A stretch of DNA of 64,000 nucleotides from Nemertoderma westbladi (lineage: Eukaryota > Xenacoelomorpha > Nemertodermatida > Nemertodermatidae). Each line of letters opens with the position of its first letter. Position 1 is the stretch's first letter. The notes below the pieces were generated by a model. It saw only the letters and a list, made by a program, of their open reading frames with translations, was not told the DNA's origin and did no database searches. Both the position numbers and the translations under genes were made by a program. Location: contig JAUCBJ010008596.1 in assembly GCA_032718475.1 (NCBI GenBank), positions 1 to 64,000 of the forward strand, given 5' to 3'. Below, one piece after another: positions 29,960 to 40,977 of this stretch.

Positions 29960-31326
29960 CTACTACGATCGCCGACGATCCTTTAGAGGAACTTCTTGAG
30001 ATAGAAAGGAACCTCCCGAAGAAATCTCAGACGGAGATTCGACAACTTGAAGCAACAGATGCTATAGTTTGTATACAACCTTCAGAAACCTACCAACCCA
30101 TAGACCCAGATGATTACGATTATAGTATGGGAGGAAGCGCTCGACCGATTGGAGATCTTATATACGAACGAGTGTGGTACCCTGCTAATACGATGTGTAG
30201 TAAATGTGGCGTCGCTGGACATCATATGGCAAAGTGCAGTGGAAAGCACATTACTACGACTCAGCTAATATGTGGATGGTGTGGGGATCAAGGGTCTCAT
30301 ACCTTTTATACTTGCTGGAGATTTATGGCTCAATGTACTTACTGCAATATAAAGGGACATCGAGCATCTGAATGCCAACTAAGAGACATACCTTATGAAC
30401 ACGAATCTGTAAAACTCGTGAGGAAATTATTTGATGAGTGGGAAGATTTGGCCGACGAACATGTATCGGCACAGAGAAGACGGTTTCCGATGAGAGCGCA
30501 TCTCGGATTTTGGGCGGTAAATCCCCAGACGATGATGTCGGAAGGATACATCTCCGCTATGCCTCAATATGACGAACTTATCGAGGTTGTCGATATTTTG
30601 CCCCACGACAGCGGATTCCGAGTGGTGCGCGAGTATCTGTTACAAATTCACCCGGATAACAAAAACACGTGGAATTTTCAGAAAGTCGTTAATCGGATTA
30701 CGTATGGTGAATTCGATCGTTTCCGAACTGAAAAACGGAACAAAGGAGCTTGGTTAACCGTCGCATGGGCGTACCGAGCCGCGTTTTACCACAAACGAAT
30801 ACGAGCGAGCGTATTCGAGGAAGAAGAGGTCCTAGAGGCGACGAATATACCAGCCACTCCGGTTGCGCCGTCTGCACGTCACCCTCGGGAGGACGGGCAG
30901 GGTAGGATCATACGGGTCCAGAAGGTGGGCCAACAATTGAAGAAAATTATTAATGTAGAAGAACGCAAGGGAGTTGAGCCGACTATTCGAGTTACTCGGG
31001 ATACGGTATCACTTCCAAGAGAACCGGTAGGAGGATCGGGACATACACCAGCTGATCAACAGGGGGCGCAAGCTACTCTTGGGTCTGCGTCGTCCGCTTC
31101 TCACGCGTTCCCAGACGTTCTACCAACTGTAGTGACGACTGATCGGTCACGAGGAATTGGTCGAGGTTTTGGGATGCCAAACAGACGAATTTGCGAGGAA
31201 TTAGTCGCACCGTCCCTCAACGTCCCAAGTAAACCAGTGACTCGCCCCATTAGTCCCATATCGCGAGCAAAGTCACCTGTGCGCAGTTTTCGAGGACGCG
31301 GCAGGGCTCGATCAACTAAGCGATAA
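29854..31326 (+). CDS. Third ORF: triple CCHC zinc-knuckle, basic-tailed protein
   Basis: ATG at 29854 gives 490 codons; the frame stays open upstream to at least a GTG at 29812. Three zinc knuckles lie together: CSKCGVAGHHMAKC (CX2CX4HX4C, from 30195), CGWCGDQGSHTFYTC (CX2CX5HX4C) and CTYCNIKGHRASEC (CX2CX4HX4C, to about 30378). A conserved-looking globular stretch follows (about 30440-30830), then a disordered Arg/Ser/Gly tail ending RGRGRARSTKR. Such proteins bind single-stranded nucleic acid, as retroviral nucleocapsids do. It is an extra gene after integrase, the slot where some LTR elements carry env; there is no signal peptide or membrane segment, so it is not an envelope. A second nucleocapsid, RNA chaperone or silencing suppressor are guesses. 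Confidence 0.8.
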   Translation: MFTLLPYEGERIVEITDESRQTRAPIGHLGDEFEVTTTIADDPLEELLEIERNLPKKSQTEIRQLEATDAIVCIQPSETYQPIDPDDYDYSMGGSARPIGDLIYERVWYPANTMCSKCGVAGHHMAKCSGKHITTTQLICGWCGDQGSHTFYTCWRFMAQCTYCNIKGHRASECQLRDIPYEHESVKLVRKLFDEWEDLADEHVSAQRRRFPMRAHLGFWAVNPQTMMSEGYISAMPQYDELIEVVDILPHDSGFRVVREYLLQIHPDNKNTWNFQKVVNRITYGEFDRFRTEKRNKGAWLTVAWAYRAAFYHKRIRASVFEEEEVLEATNIPATPVAPSARHPREDGQGRIIRVQKVGQQLKKIINVEERKGVEPTIRVTRDTVSLPREPVGGSGHTPADQQGAQATLGSASSASHAFPDVLPTVVTTDRSRGIGRGFGMPNRRICEELVAPSLNVPSKPVTRPISPISRAKSPVRSFRGRGRARSTKR

Positions 31327-32169
31327 AAGGGAGGGCAAGGGTGGACGTAAGACTCGTGAGCCTTTCTTATGATTTGTGATTTATTTGAATTATATTTATA
31401 TTTGTGTTTATTCCGAACGTAAGTAATTTGTATTGTTCCGAATTTATGAAATTTAGAAAGTTTATATTTAGAAGGAACTTATACTTGAAAGATTTATGTT
31501 TCATATTTGAGATGCAAAGGAGTTTATATTATTCTAAACTTATGCAGTTTATATTTATATTTAAGTAAAGACTTATATTTAGTAAGACTTATATTTGTAA
31601 GAATTTATATTTTATATTTGTGATTATTTCGAACTTATGCAATTTATATTATTCCGAACTTATGCAATTTATATTGTTCCGAATATTATGCAATTTATAT
31701 TTTATAAGTAGTATTTGTATTTACAGTGAAATAGAAAGTAAGAGTAGACGGAAGACTCGTGGGCCTTTCTTATAGTTTCATTTGTAAAGTGTTATATTTG
31801 TATTTAGAAAGTTTTATAGACAGAAAAATTTGTGCTCAGAAAGACTCATATTTGTAATTATTCCAAACTTATGCAATCTACATTTAGGTACGAAAGTATT
31901 TGTAATTACTTGAATGCAATATCTGAGATGCAATAGATTTATATTGGTGAATTTAATTTAGATTTATATTGTACTTACTTAGTAAAGCCTTAAATACGTA
32001 AAGTTTGAATTTGTAATTATTTTTGTATCGAATCATTACGTAGAAAGGAAGTATTGTTTGAAATTTAATTGTAAATATGTAAGTACGCCCTAAGTATTCT
32101 ATAGTTTGATTGATTATTGGTGAAAACCGTATATTTTATGCACGATAATATCCTGTTTTCATGGAGCGG
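31327..32169 (+). other. AT-rich 3' region with repeats and weak polypurine tract
   Basis: Non-coding. It contains two copies of the recurring motif (GTAAGACTCGTGAGCC at 31347, GGAAGACTCGTGGGCC at 31750) and short repeats such as CGAACTTATGCAATTTATATT (about 31630-31700, three copies of about 26 bp). The bases before the 3' LTR are GGAGCGG (32163-32169), a short purine tract where plus-strand priming would be expected. Confidence 0.7.
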
Positions 32170-34097
32170 TATAGAATTATATTCCCTAAATGCCGTGGAT
32201 TTTCAAAATTTTATTTTATTCGGATTAACTTTGTAAAGATTGCTTTGAGTTCTCATTCGTAATGGTTCTATCATTTGTGCATCTATCGGTCAAGTGGTTC
32301 AGTAGCTCAGTTGGTAGAGCGTTGGAAATTATATGTGTAGTAGGTATCGAGTTCGAATCCTAGTAAGTGCGAATTATTTTTTGTGCAGAATTTCAACTCA
32401 TTTAAATTAACCGCTACAAATTAATTGCATTTGTCTGTACCAATAAGGCTGTAGTTATTTGATTGTAACCAATGTCGTGCAAGTTATATATTAGCTGGAC
32501 CAATAAGCTATCTTTAAAACCTTGTTAGAACCCATAGAACAATCGAGAATTTTCTCGATTGATTGCAGCACAAATTTAGTATATAAAGGTGCGATTTCGT
32601 TCATTAGTTCACTTAATCATACCTTATACATCAATCTTCACTTCAATCTATACTTCTCAGCAGTATTCAGTCGTGCTTAGTTTAGTCTCAGATTACATTG
32701 TATTATAATTGTGTCTTCTGTAATAAAGTCAGAATATTCTCTCAGCCTTTCTGTTTTACTATGAATTCACTACGGTGAACAAACTCAGGGACAGGATGGC
32801 CGGCTAGAGATCGGGCCACAGCAATGAACGGGAACATCACGGGAATGTAGACGAGAGACAACCCGCAATACCATTTAAAGTTATTCGCCCATCGCCTGAA
32901 AGGTTAGACAGCGTTCGATCCTTGCTACCTAAGTATAAGACCAAAAGATCAAAGGTAGACGTAGTGACACGCTGTAAGCCCAAAATTACATCATAGGGAC
33001 TGTACTGTCTTGATTCAGGGAAAACCGCAGTAGACCTTCATATTCCTACGGGGGGAGGAGAGAGAGCAGATACTAGTACGCAGATAGGACGTAGGCACAC
33101 CGGTACAAGGCATACACATTGGTTAGGGTGCAGCAAACTGTACGCTTAACTCTTGCTAAGTACAGGTGTGTGTGCGACTATTTGCCGTACAACGGTGTCC
33201 GTTACATCAGAACTTGTAGGCTAGGGGGTTGCTGTGTTTTCACCTGAATTGGGATTGTACCGTTCAGGCGGTAGGGCAGTTTACGCTAGGCGCAAATAAA
33301 TTGAGGCTATCAGGGATATACTAACATCTACCGTGTCCCCGCCAACGCCCTAATAGGAAGTTATCCGGACTACCTGGGTGACTAAAATTCTAGATAGGAG
33401 CCAGGATAGCTATTAGTACCCGTACGCCTACAGTAGTAAACTAACACATCTCTTCTTAGTATCAGGGACCTGGTACCTAAAATTGCCGAATTCTGGGCGT
33501 AGTATTAACCTTATGCCTGAATTTGAGTCCTGGAAATACGCAAGAGGGGAAGGAACCTTATCATTCGTGAGTATTGGACCTACAAGTTATAAAATTAGAA
33601 TATTCGTAAAATGCACACCGTACCCAGTAATTATATATATGAAGGAGCAAAACTGTTTTGACCGTTCAGAATTAACACACGCGCGTTAGAAATTATTTAC
33701 ACCTCAAAATATATAAAATTAACTTTCGTCCTTACTGCACTTTGCTCGCTAGTTAGCCATCTCCAAATCTGCTCTATACCTAGCTAGCGTCCCTTTGCCC
33801 AACCATATAAATCACACCGCGGCAAAGTATACGAGCCCCTTAGTCCGTCAGTGAGTCAGCCTGATTTTAGGATTCGCTGCGCGGGATTTTGTTTTATCGA
33901 AGTTTGTCTGCTCGTAGACTGTTTTCTGCCTCACCGGTTAAAAGAGATCGATACTGCAATATATTCGCTTACTTGGGGTTTACTGTTTTGGTGAGAAGGT
34001 CGGATTTATGATTTGATTTACAAACTTTACAGTAGGATATTGCAGGTATTGTTACCGTCTTTTCCGATAGTAGGAATAGGCGTATCTCTCCAATTTA
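32170..34097 (+). repeat. 3' LTR, 1928 bp
   Basis: Direct repeat of 17441-19368 with four mismatches seen by eye and no length difference. It carries the same tRNA-like segment, TATA box (32580), AATAAA (32722) and 68-codon frame (33483-33689). Confidence 0.95.
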
Positions 34098-34102
34098 CTA
34101 TT

Positions 34103-34272
34103 ACCATCATCAATTGTGCTAACTCAGTTATCTCATTATCTCATATATCATATACATACTGACATATACTATCAATAACATCGGAAGAACTACAATAACT
34201 CCTTTTACACACGGCGGGGACGCGTAGACAAACAACCGGATAAATCGGGATCCCTGATCCCGTCACAATGAG
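34103..34272. mobile_element. Solo LTR, right part
   Basis: Continuation of the solo LTR begun at 17031. It ends CCCGTCACA at 34267, followed by the second ATGAG (34268-34272). Confidence 0.82.
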
Positions 34273-35340
34273 AAGTGGCAACGGATGATGTGGTTAGAGA
34301 TTTGGTCTATTTTGTCCAATGCTGCATGTGCAGTTTGATTCATCAATAGACCAATTCCACCATTGCCACTATCATCTGCTGACGCGAGGGCGAGTCGCCA
34401 ACCGCCCCCCATGTCCTTAATCACAATCTCATCAGTCTGACCAGTCTGCATTCGGTGCTCTTGAACACCCACTGCGCTAAGAGAAAGCTTATCTGCCAAG
34501 GCAGTCAGCTCACCTTGTCGCTTTGGGGACCCGAGTGTTAGGGTGTTTACTGAGGCTAGTCTAGTGACTACACTACACTACACTACACTTCACCAATGGC
34601 TTTGTTGGTCGGGGTGGAACATGAGAGTAGCCTCCAACTCCAGAATCCCTCTCCCCATCACAATCTGGCCTCCCTGGTTTGGGCCAGAAAGGTCATCAGG
34701 AAAGGGACTCAAAGAATTGTTGGCTGCTCTCTCTCCAGTAGGGGGTGAGACAGGCAGCCAGTCAGGAGTTAACTGACGCCTGTGAGGCCGATTGTGTCCG
34801 GTAATTCCACTGGCCTCTAGTGGCCGGACCTCTCCATTGCTAATGTAATCCATAGTGGGGGTTGGGGGGTGTTTTTTTGCTGAGTCAGCTCTCGGGGCAA
34901 ATACCACACCCTGGTTTGCCATTCCACAGGGTGGGTGTCGCAATGGAGTCAGATGTGAGGCCCATCACCCATATCTACTCTGGCGCACATGACCCACCAT
35001 TGGCTGTTGCAGCTCATCTGCTGGGTCATGCCCTGTACCCTTGCTGCCAGGTGCAGGTCGCAGTGAAGTGCTCTCAGAGTGGACATGAGAACAGTCTACT
35101 CCTGACCAGCCATTGGTAGATCACCATCTGCCTGGTCAGGCCATATACCCCTGCAGCCAAGTATATGGGTCCTTAATCCAGAACCAAGGGCGTCCTTATC
35201 CCAGAACGAAGGGGGTCCTAGTTACAGGACCAGATTTGCCCTAGTAAGAGGGTCTATGCAGCTACAGGTGGCATCTCCTTTATGCTGCATGGAGGTGGCA
35301 AGTTTTCTTGATCAATGACCTAGAATACCTGACCTGACCT
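34268..35340 (-). pseudogene. LINE A, 5' UTR and endonuclease N-terminal part
   Basis: On the minus strand the element begins at 35340 (AGGTCAGGTCAGGTATTC), has about 780 bp of leader, then enters the endonuclease near 34560 with LSLSAVGVQEHRM (the Glu motif) and GGIGLLMN, continuing into the half at 17030. The 5' 460 bp are repeated in inverse orientation at 62125-62585, fixing the 5' end of the family. The leader contains TACAC repeats (about 34568-34590). It inserted into another LINE (B) at 35341. Confidence 0.85.
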
Positions 35341-35780
35341 AGTAAAGGTAAACGTATCACTAGGTAAGTTTGCTACATCAGATATGTTAAGAGAATTATT
35401 ATTGCACCAATCACTTAATTCATCATAAAAATAGCGCCCAGGCAAGGCATTAAAATCACCAATGATACAGACTGCCGCTGTAGGGGCGGCCTCTGTAATC
35501 GCCTGCAGTTTACCCAAGTACTCGATGTACAGATCAAAATTATCGCAAGACTGATAAGGCAGGTAAACATTTATGACTAATAGTCTGGTATTGTCGGATA
35601 GCCTGATAAAAAGCGACATAATTCTATCATGATCATCTGTCTGCCACTCTATTACGCTAGCTAACTCTTCTCTATATAGCACCGCTAATCCACCAAATGG
35701 TCTATCAACTAAAATGCCTTGCTCAAGGTCTACTGTTACACTTCTGTCTTTACTCCGGGTGAGGTTCTGTTGACTCCAGA
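35341..35780 (-). pseudogene. LINE B endonuclease fragment
   Basis: Minus-strand frame from about 35780: GGLAVLYREELASVIEW, then the catalytic IIGDFNALPG and LPSDTFTF, cut at 35341 by the 5' end of LINE A. It resembles the family of the endonuclease start at 42640-42831. Only the middle of the endonuclease is present. Confidence 0.78.
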
Positions 35781-36037
35781 AAGACAGTGAGTATACTGGA
35801 AATAATGCAGTACCGGTAGGTACTTAGCACTGTAGCAGTCTGAGAGTCGATCTACCCGTTAATACACATAAATGGCATTATAATTCAATAATTAACATTC
35901 GCTATTCCTGTTGCCTGTATTCCAGCCAATCTTATACTGTTATACAGGGTAAGTAATTTACCCAACTTGAGAAACTAATTAAATATACCAGGGCTACCCA
36001 TACTGCATACCGGTACTGGTAACCTAAACAACCAACA

Positions 36038-36934
36038 ATGGGGCCAAAACATAAACAGTTGTCTAATGACCCTGATATTGAACATAAGGTTGACAAGCTG
36101 GAAGAACTACTAAAAATAGTTAGTCTCGATATCAAAGAGATAAAGTCCAGCCTTAATGAAATTCAGGAAATTAAGAAAGAGAACATTGCTCTCAAACAAG
36201 ATAATTTACGGCTGTCTGCAAAACTCGAGGAATCTATTAAGAATCACGATTCTATGGAGCAGTACGGAAAACGCAATAACGTACTTCTACATGGTGCCCC
36301 GCAATCTTCTGCAATCAGCGATAGAGACTACGTCATTCGGCTTCTATCCGACATCTGCGAAATCCCTCCAAGTTCAGTTGACGTAGTCCATCGCTTAGGT
36401 GCTGGTATGGAAGTCTCCGATCGTAGGTCTACCTGTACCCGCCCAATCCTGATAAGATTCATAGGCCACTCTTCCAGATATTCTGTGTTCCGAAGGGAAG
36501 TTAAGGATAAACTTCTGAAATTCCATGGTAGTCTATATTTCACTGACCACCTCACTGCTTATCGCTCCCAGCTTCTCCGCAACCTGTTTCGCTTAAAGTC
36601 AGAAAAGGCAATTGATAGGGCGTACACCCGTTCCGGAAACATTTACGCGAAACTCACCCCCGAAAGTAAACCAATCCTTATTCTGAATGAAGCTGATATC
36701 AAGAAGTTACAACGCCCAGTGGTTGGTAATCATATATCTGGCGTTGCCACTGCTGCCGTAACCGACTGGCAGCAGCCCGTTAGCAGACGGAGACCTCCGC
36801 GTTTGGAAGGAGTGACAACGCGAAAGGGATCAGTTCCTACCGACACTACAAAGTCTACAAACTCCTACGAAGTTCTCGACGAATCCTCAGCACATTCGCC
36901 TACCTCGGATGAGGAGTCTGAGATAATCGCATAG
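36038..36934 (+). CDS. LINE C ORF1 (coiled coil plus RNA-binding region)
   Basis: 298 codons from ATG 36038 to TAG. The N-terminal 75 residues form a coiled coil (KVDKLEELLKIVSLDIKEIK), followed by YGKRNNVLLHGAPQ and a region like the RRM-type domain of L1-like ORF1 proteins, which coat LINE RNA and act as chaperones. The tail is basic then acidic. It is intact. It lies 705 bp upstream of ORF2 on the same strand, a normal LINE arrangement. About 200 bp of possible 5' UTR precede it. Confidence 0.82.
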   Translation: MGPKHKQLSNDPDIEHKVDKLEELLKIVSLDIKEIKSSLNEIQEIKKENIALKQDNLRLSAKLEESIKNHDSMEQYGKRNNVLLHGAPQSSAISDRDYVIRLLSDICEIPPSSVDVVHRLGAGMEVSDRRSTCTRPILIRFIGHSSRYSVFRREVKDKLLKFHGSLYFTDHLTAYRSQLLRNLFRLKSEKAIDRAYTRSGNIYAKLTPESKPILILNEADIKKLQRPVVGNHISGVATAAVTDWQQPVSRRRPPRLEGVTTRKGSVPTDTTKSTNSYEVLDESSAHSPTSDEESEIIA

Positions 36935-37639
36935 GAACAGGCTGTATTTCTTCCCTACAACTTGAAGGTTTTTTGCTTTATATTATGTACCGTTCTTACC
37001 CGAGTATATTTCGAATTTATTTCTCTTTTGTATTATATCTGGCTCTATCTAATTTAGCTCAGCTGTAAGAGCAGAAGATCTGTCGGCTTTTTTAGATATG
37101 ATGAAATTTCCTTAGTTTTTTCTTCTTTTTTTTCTCTTTCCATGTTATTATATAGGCTACGTCATTATTATAATTATTACAAAGAGCTGTCGGCTTTTTG
37201 AAATATGATGGAAATTTCTTAGTTTTTTCTTTTTTTTTCTTTCTATTATATGGGCTATGTCATTATTATAATTATTACAAAGATCCGCTTAATACAATTA
37301 AAACTATAATGTCGGTGTTCTGAAATATATGATGAAATTTTCTCAGTTTTTTCTTTCTATATTAGTATATACCATAATGTAAGGATATATACCGGTATAC
37401 AATTTAAAATTTAAACTATAATGCTGGCTTTTTGACATAGCGTCGCATGGGAATATAAAGGCGCTAACTCAGCCATTCAACGATACGATTAAATTTTCTA
37501 AGTTTTTTTTTTTCTAAGTTTGTGTATGTATATTTTTATAAGGTTCTCATTAATCTGACTGCTACTGCTACCACATGTAATTGCGTGAGGAAACAACTGC
37601 ATTTACTTTTTTAACTTGTAATTAAAATATAAGTACCAT
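36935..37639 (+). repeat. LINE C inter-ORF spacer with about 110-bp repeats
   Basis: Non-coding and T-rich. A unit starting CTGTCGGCTTTTT, with ATATGATG and a long T tract, recurs at about 37079, 37188 and 37311, with a fourth weak copy at 37424. Confidence 0.75.
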
Positions 37640-40600
37640 ATGTTTAGTTGTGATGTTGATTCGGCAAGCTGCGGGTTCTGCTTTTCTAAATTTAAAAAAT
37701 CTGATAATATTTTTCATTGTAATAATTGTTCTACCACTTACCACCTCCCTTGTGGCTCACACCTTACAGCAGACCAACTTTTTTATGTGAACTCCCCAAT
37801 GTGCATATACTGTTATAGTGAAACATTTCCCTTTACTGATGTGGCTGAAGATGACGCTGACATATTTAACACTGAAAAATGTGAGAATGCCCAAAATGAT
37901 TCAAATTATAATTCAAATATTTTTTCCAGTATTGATCCTGAAAATAACATTATGAGTAATATTGATACTTCCGGCTATTTTGATACAAATAAATTATCAG
38001 CTAAACTTAATGAAATTAACTCTTCTGATCATTTTTCAATATACCATTTAAACTGTAGAAGTCTGAAAAAAAATCTTTCGGCCATAACTGATTATTTACA
38101 ATCTTTAGAAACCAAATTTGATGTGCTATCTTTCACCGAAACGTTTTTCGCCGATGATGACCCCACTAATTTAATAAATATTGAAGGTTATATAGGTCCA
38201 TTAACCGATAATAGGGTAATTAAGGTAACTAAACGCGGTAAAATCATTAAACGGGGAGGCTGTGCTATCTACGTCCGCCAGGAACTAACAGTTACTGACC
38301 GTAGTGATGATCTAAAGGTGTCAGATATGGAGAACTGTTGGGTAGAAATTAAACGAAAATCTAACCAAAAACCCTTGATAATTGGCACAATTTATAGACC
38401 TGGTTCTTATAGTTATGATAATTTTGCACCTAAGCTAGACCAGTTATTACATACACTGAATGATAAAAAATACGACACAATTATAACAGGTGACTATAAT
38501 ATAGATCTACTTAGAAATACTACGGAATCTCGCGATTATCTTCAGCTAATAAATTCAAATGGTTTCTCCCAACAAGTAAATAATCCAACTCGTATAACAG
38601 ATCATTCTAAATCCTTAATAGATCATATTTTATGTAACGTTACTGATGGAATTTGTCATCCGGGAGTTTTCCTTACAGATACTGGTACAACTAACCATCT
38701 ACCGACATTCCTACTTCTTTCTAAGTACTCTTGTCATTTTGACACACCTGAAGTGACCTATGTCTACGATTATTCAAAATTCAATAAAAATAATTTTATG
38801 ACTGATTTAAGAAACGCGACCCTCTACGATTATAACTCTGACCATATTCCAGTAAAAGAAAAGTATTCCGTTTTTTACAAGAACTTCAAAACAATATGTG
38901 CCAATCACCTACCAGGCAAACGACTTTCTAAACGTACAACCCCAAAAAAACCCTGGCTATCTCAGAACCTAGTAAAGTGCATAAATAACAAAAATCGGCT
39001 CTATTCTAAATATGTTTCTAAACGATCTCAAGAAAATTACAACTTTTATAAAACATACCGTAACAAATTAACTTCATTATTAAGACGAGCTGAAAAGGAA
39101 TACTTCTCTAAACAATTCCAAAAAAATCAGTCTGACATTAAAAAAACGTGGAGAACTATCAATTCAGCACTAAACCGGTCAAATAAATCCTCTGTGCCTA
39201 AACGCCTCTCAGTAACTACACCCTCTGGTACCACAAATATTACAGACCCCTATGAAATTGCCAATTCACTTAACGAGCATTTTTCAACCATCGGCACAAA
39301 ATTACGACATGATATCCCTGCTTCAAACCGCTCCCCTACTAAGCATATTCGTCATGGTCGACCCAACTCATTTACTCTTGTAGAAACCACCCCCGTTGAG
39401 GTTCAATATTATTTATTAAATCTTAATTCTAATTCATCAACAAACGATCCATTTCCAGTATATTTAGTTAAGCTTTGTTCTGAATTGTTATCCACCCATT
39501 TATCATACTTAATCAATTTGTCAATAATCAATGGTTTTTTTCCCGACAGTTTAAAATTAGCTAAAGTAATCCCAGTATATAAAGGTGGTACGGTACCCCT
39601 GCGGATCGTAATAATTATAGACCCATATCTATCCTGCCCATATTCAGTAAAATTTATGAAAGAATAATATACACACAATTAATTTCATATATAGAACGCT
39701 TTAATATTTTATCACATCAACAGTATGGATTTCGTAAAAAATACACAACTATGTACGCAATTTTGGATATCGTTGAAAATTTAAGACAAGCACTTGACTT
39801 CTGTGTCTATCTTCATGTGTGGTTTACATAGACTTAAAAAAAGCTTTTGATACCCTCGACCACAAAATCATCTTTAAAAAACTTGATTGTTATGGAGTTC
39901 GTGGGTGTCAATTAAATCTGTTCACTGACTACCTCACCAACCGTCTCCAGCAAGTTTCCCTTGGCTCAGTTATATCTACGTCCAGATCTATAACAGTTGG
40001 TGTACCCCAAGGCAGCTTACTAGGTCCCCTACTTTTCTTACTCTATATAAATGACCTACCCAACTCTCTCGATGTAACTACCACTCTATTCGCAGACGAT
40101 ACTACCTTACGTCATAGCTCTAAATCCTTACCTCTCGCATTATCGACTCTGAACAGTAACCTAAGCAGACTTTCAGACTGGTTGACTGACAATAAGCTAA
40201 CCTTAAATATAAAAAAAACCGAATACTGTATTTTCTCCAATAGTAAGTCATATGGGGTCAACACTTTACCTAAAGCAATAATCAATGACACTAATATTAC
40301 CAAAGTAACCAGTGCTAAACATTTGGGGGTGCAAATTAATAATGAACTGTTTTGGAAGCCACACATCAATTTAATTCTTAAAAAAATATCTAAAACTAGC
40401 GGACTATTATATAAATTGAGACATATATTTCCCCTAAGAATTTTGTGTCTTATTTTCACATCTTTAATTCAACCATATTTACAATACGCAATTGCCTTAT
40501 GGGGAAATACTTTTGCTTCGATATTACGCCCGCTTAGAACTAGAACCAACAAAATTGTACGTACAATTACTTTTAGTCATTATCAGGCATCCTCTGCACC

Positions 40601-40907
40601 ACTATACAAAAAATTAAAAATTCTCCCAATAGATAAACTTTATAAATTCGAAGTAGCAAAATTAATGTACGTATTTTCACCCCTGGCACATCTTTTTCAG
40701 CGAACTAGTAGTGTACACTCTTATGGCACCCGCTCGGCTACACACGATAATTATTTTATCCCACGCGTTCGACTGCTCGTCGGACAAAATTCCCTGCAAT
40801 ATCAAGGTCCTGTCATTTGGAAATCTGTCAACGATAAACTTAAAAATTTACCAAATAAGCCACTCTTCTGCAGGAAGCTTAAGCTTAATCTTCTGGACTC
40901 TTTATAA
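37640..40907 (+). pseudogene. LINE C ORF2: PHD-like finger, endonuclease, reverse transcriptase; two frameshifts
   Basis: ATG 37640. Residues about 11-58 form a C4HC3 pattern like a PHD finger (CGFC, CNNC, HLPC, CIYC). An endonuclease follows (HLNCRSL, FTETF, TGDYNID, DHILCN, TTNHLP), then the RT. The first frame ends at 39667 after a shift near 39595. The middle RT (NYRPISILPIF, YGFRKKYTT) lies in another frame to about 39815. The third frame (39819-40907) has DLKKAFDTLDH, GVPQGSLLGP, the catalytic FADDTTL and the family's C-terminal tail. Two small indels thus disable an otherwise complete CR1/L2/Jockey-group ORF2. The rest of the frame is undamaged, so it is a fairly young copy. Confidence 0.88.
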
Positions 40908-40977
40908 ATAGTAGTTACACAACGATATATACCTAACCAGTAGGCATAGCATCATTCGGAATGTGTCTTATTGTACT

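Larger units (their letters stand above)
17436..34102 (+). mobile_element. 16.66-kb BEL/Pao-type LTR retrotransposon
   Basis: The complete element spans 17441-34097 with identical-length LTRs (17441-19368 and 32170-34097, 1928 bp each) and a 5-bp target duplication CTATT (17436-17440 and 34098-34102). Order: LTR, leader with hairpins, Gag frame ending in TGA, in-frame Gag-Pol of 2644 codons, spacer, zinc-knuckle protein, AT-rich 3' region, LTR. Integrase follows RNase H, and the Gag, protease and C-terminal domains are of BEL/Pao type. By eye the LTRs differ at 17533, 18635, 19030 and 19117 only (about 0.2%), so insertion was recent. Typical BEL elements are about 6-10 kb, so this one is unusually large. 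Confidence 0.93.

Noticed and set aside
29854-31326. Considered as an envelope gene because of its position after pol
   Set aside because: No signal peptide, hydrophobic segment or furin-like site; the three CCHC knuckles indicate nucleic-acid binding.
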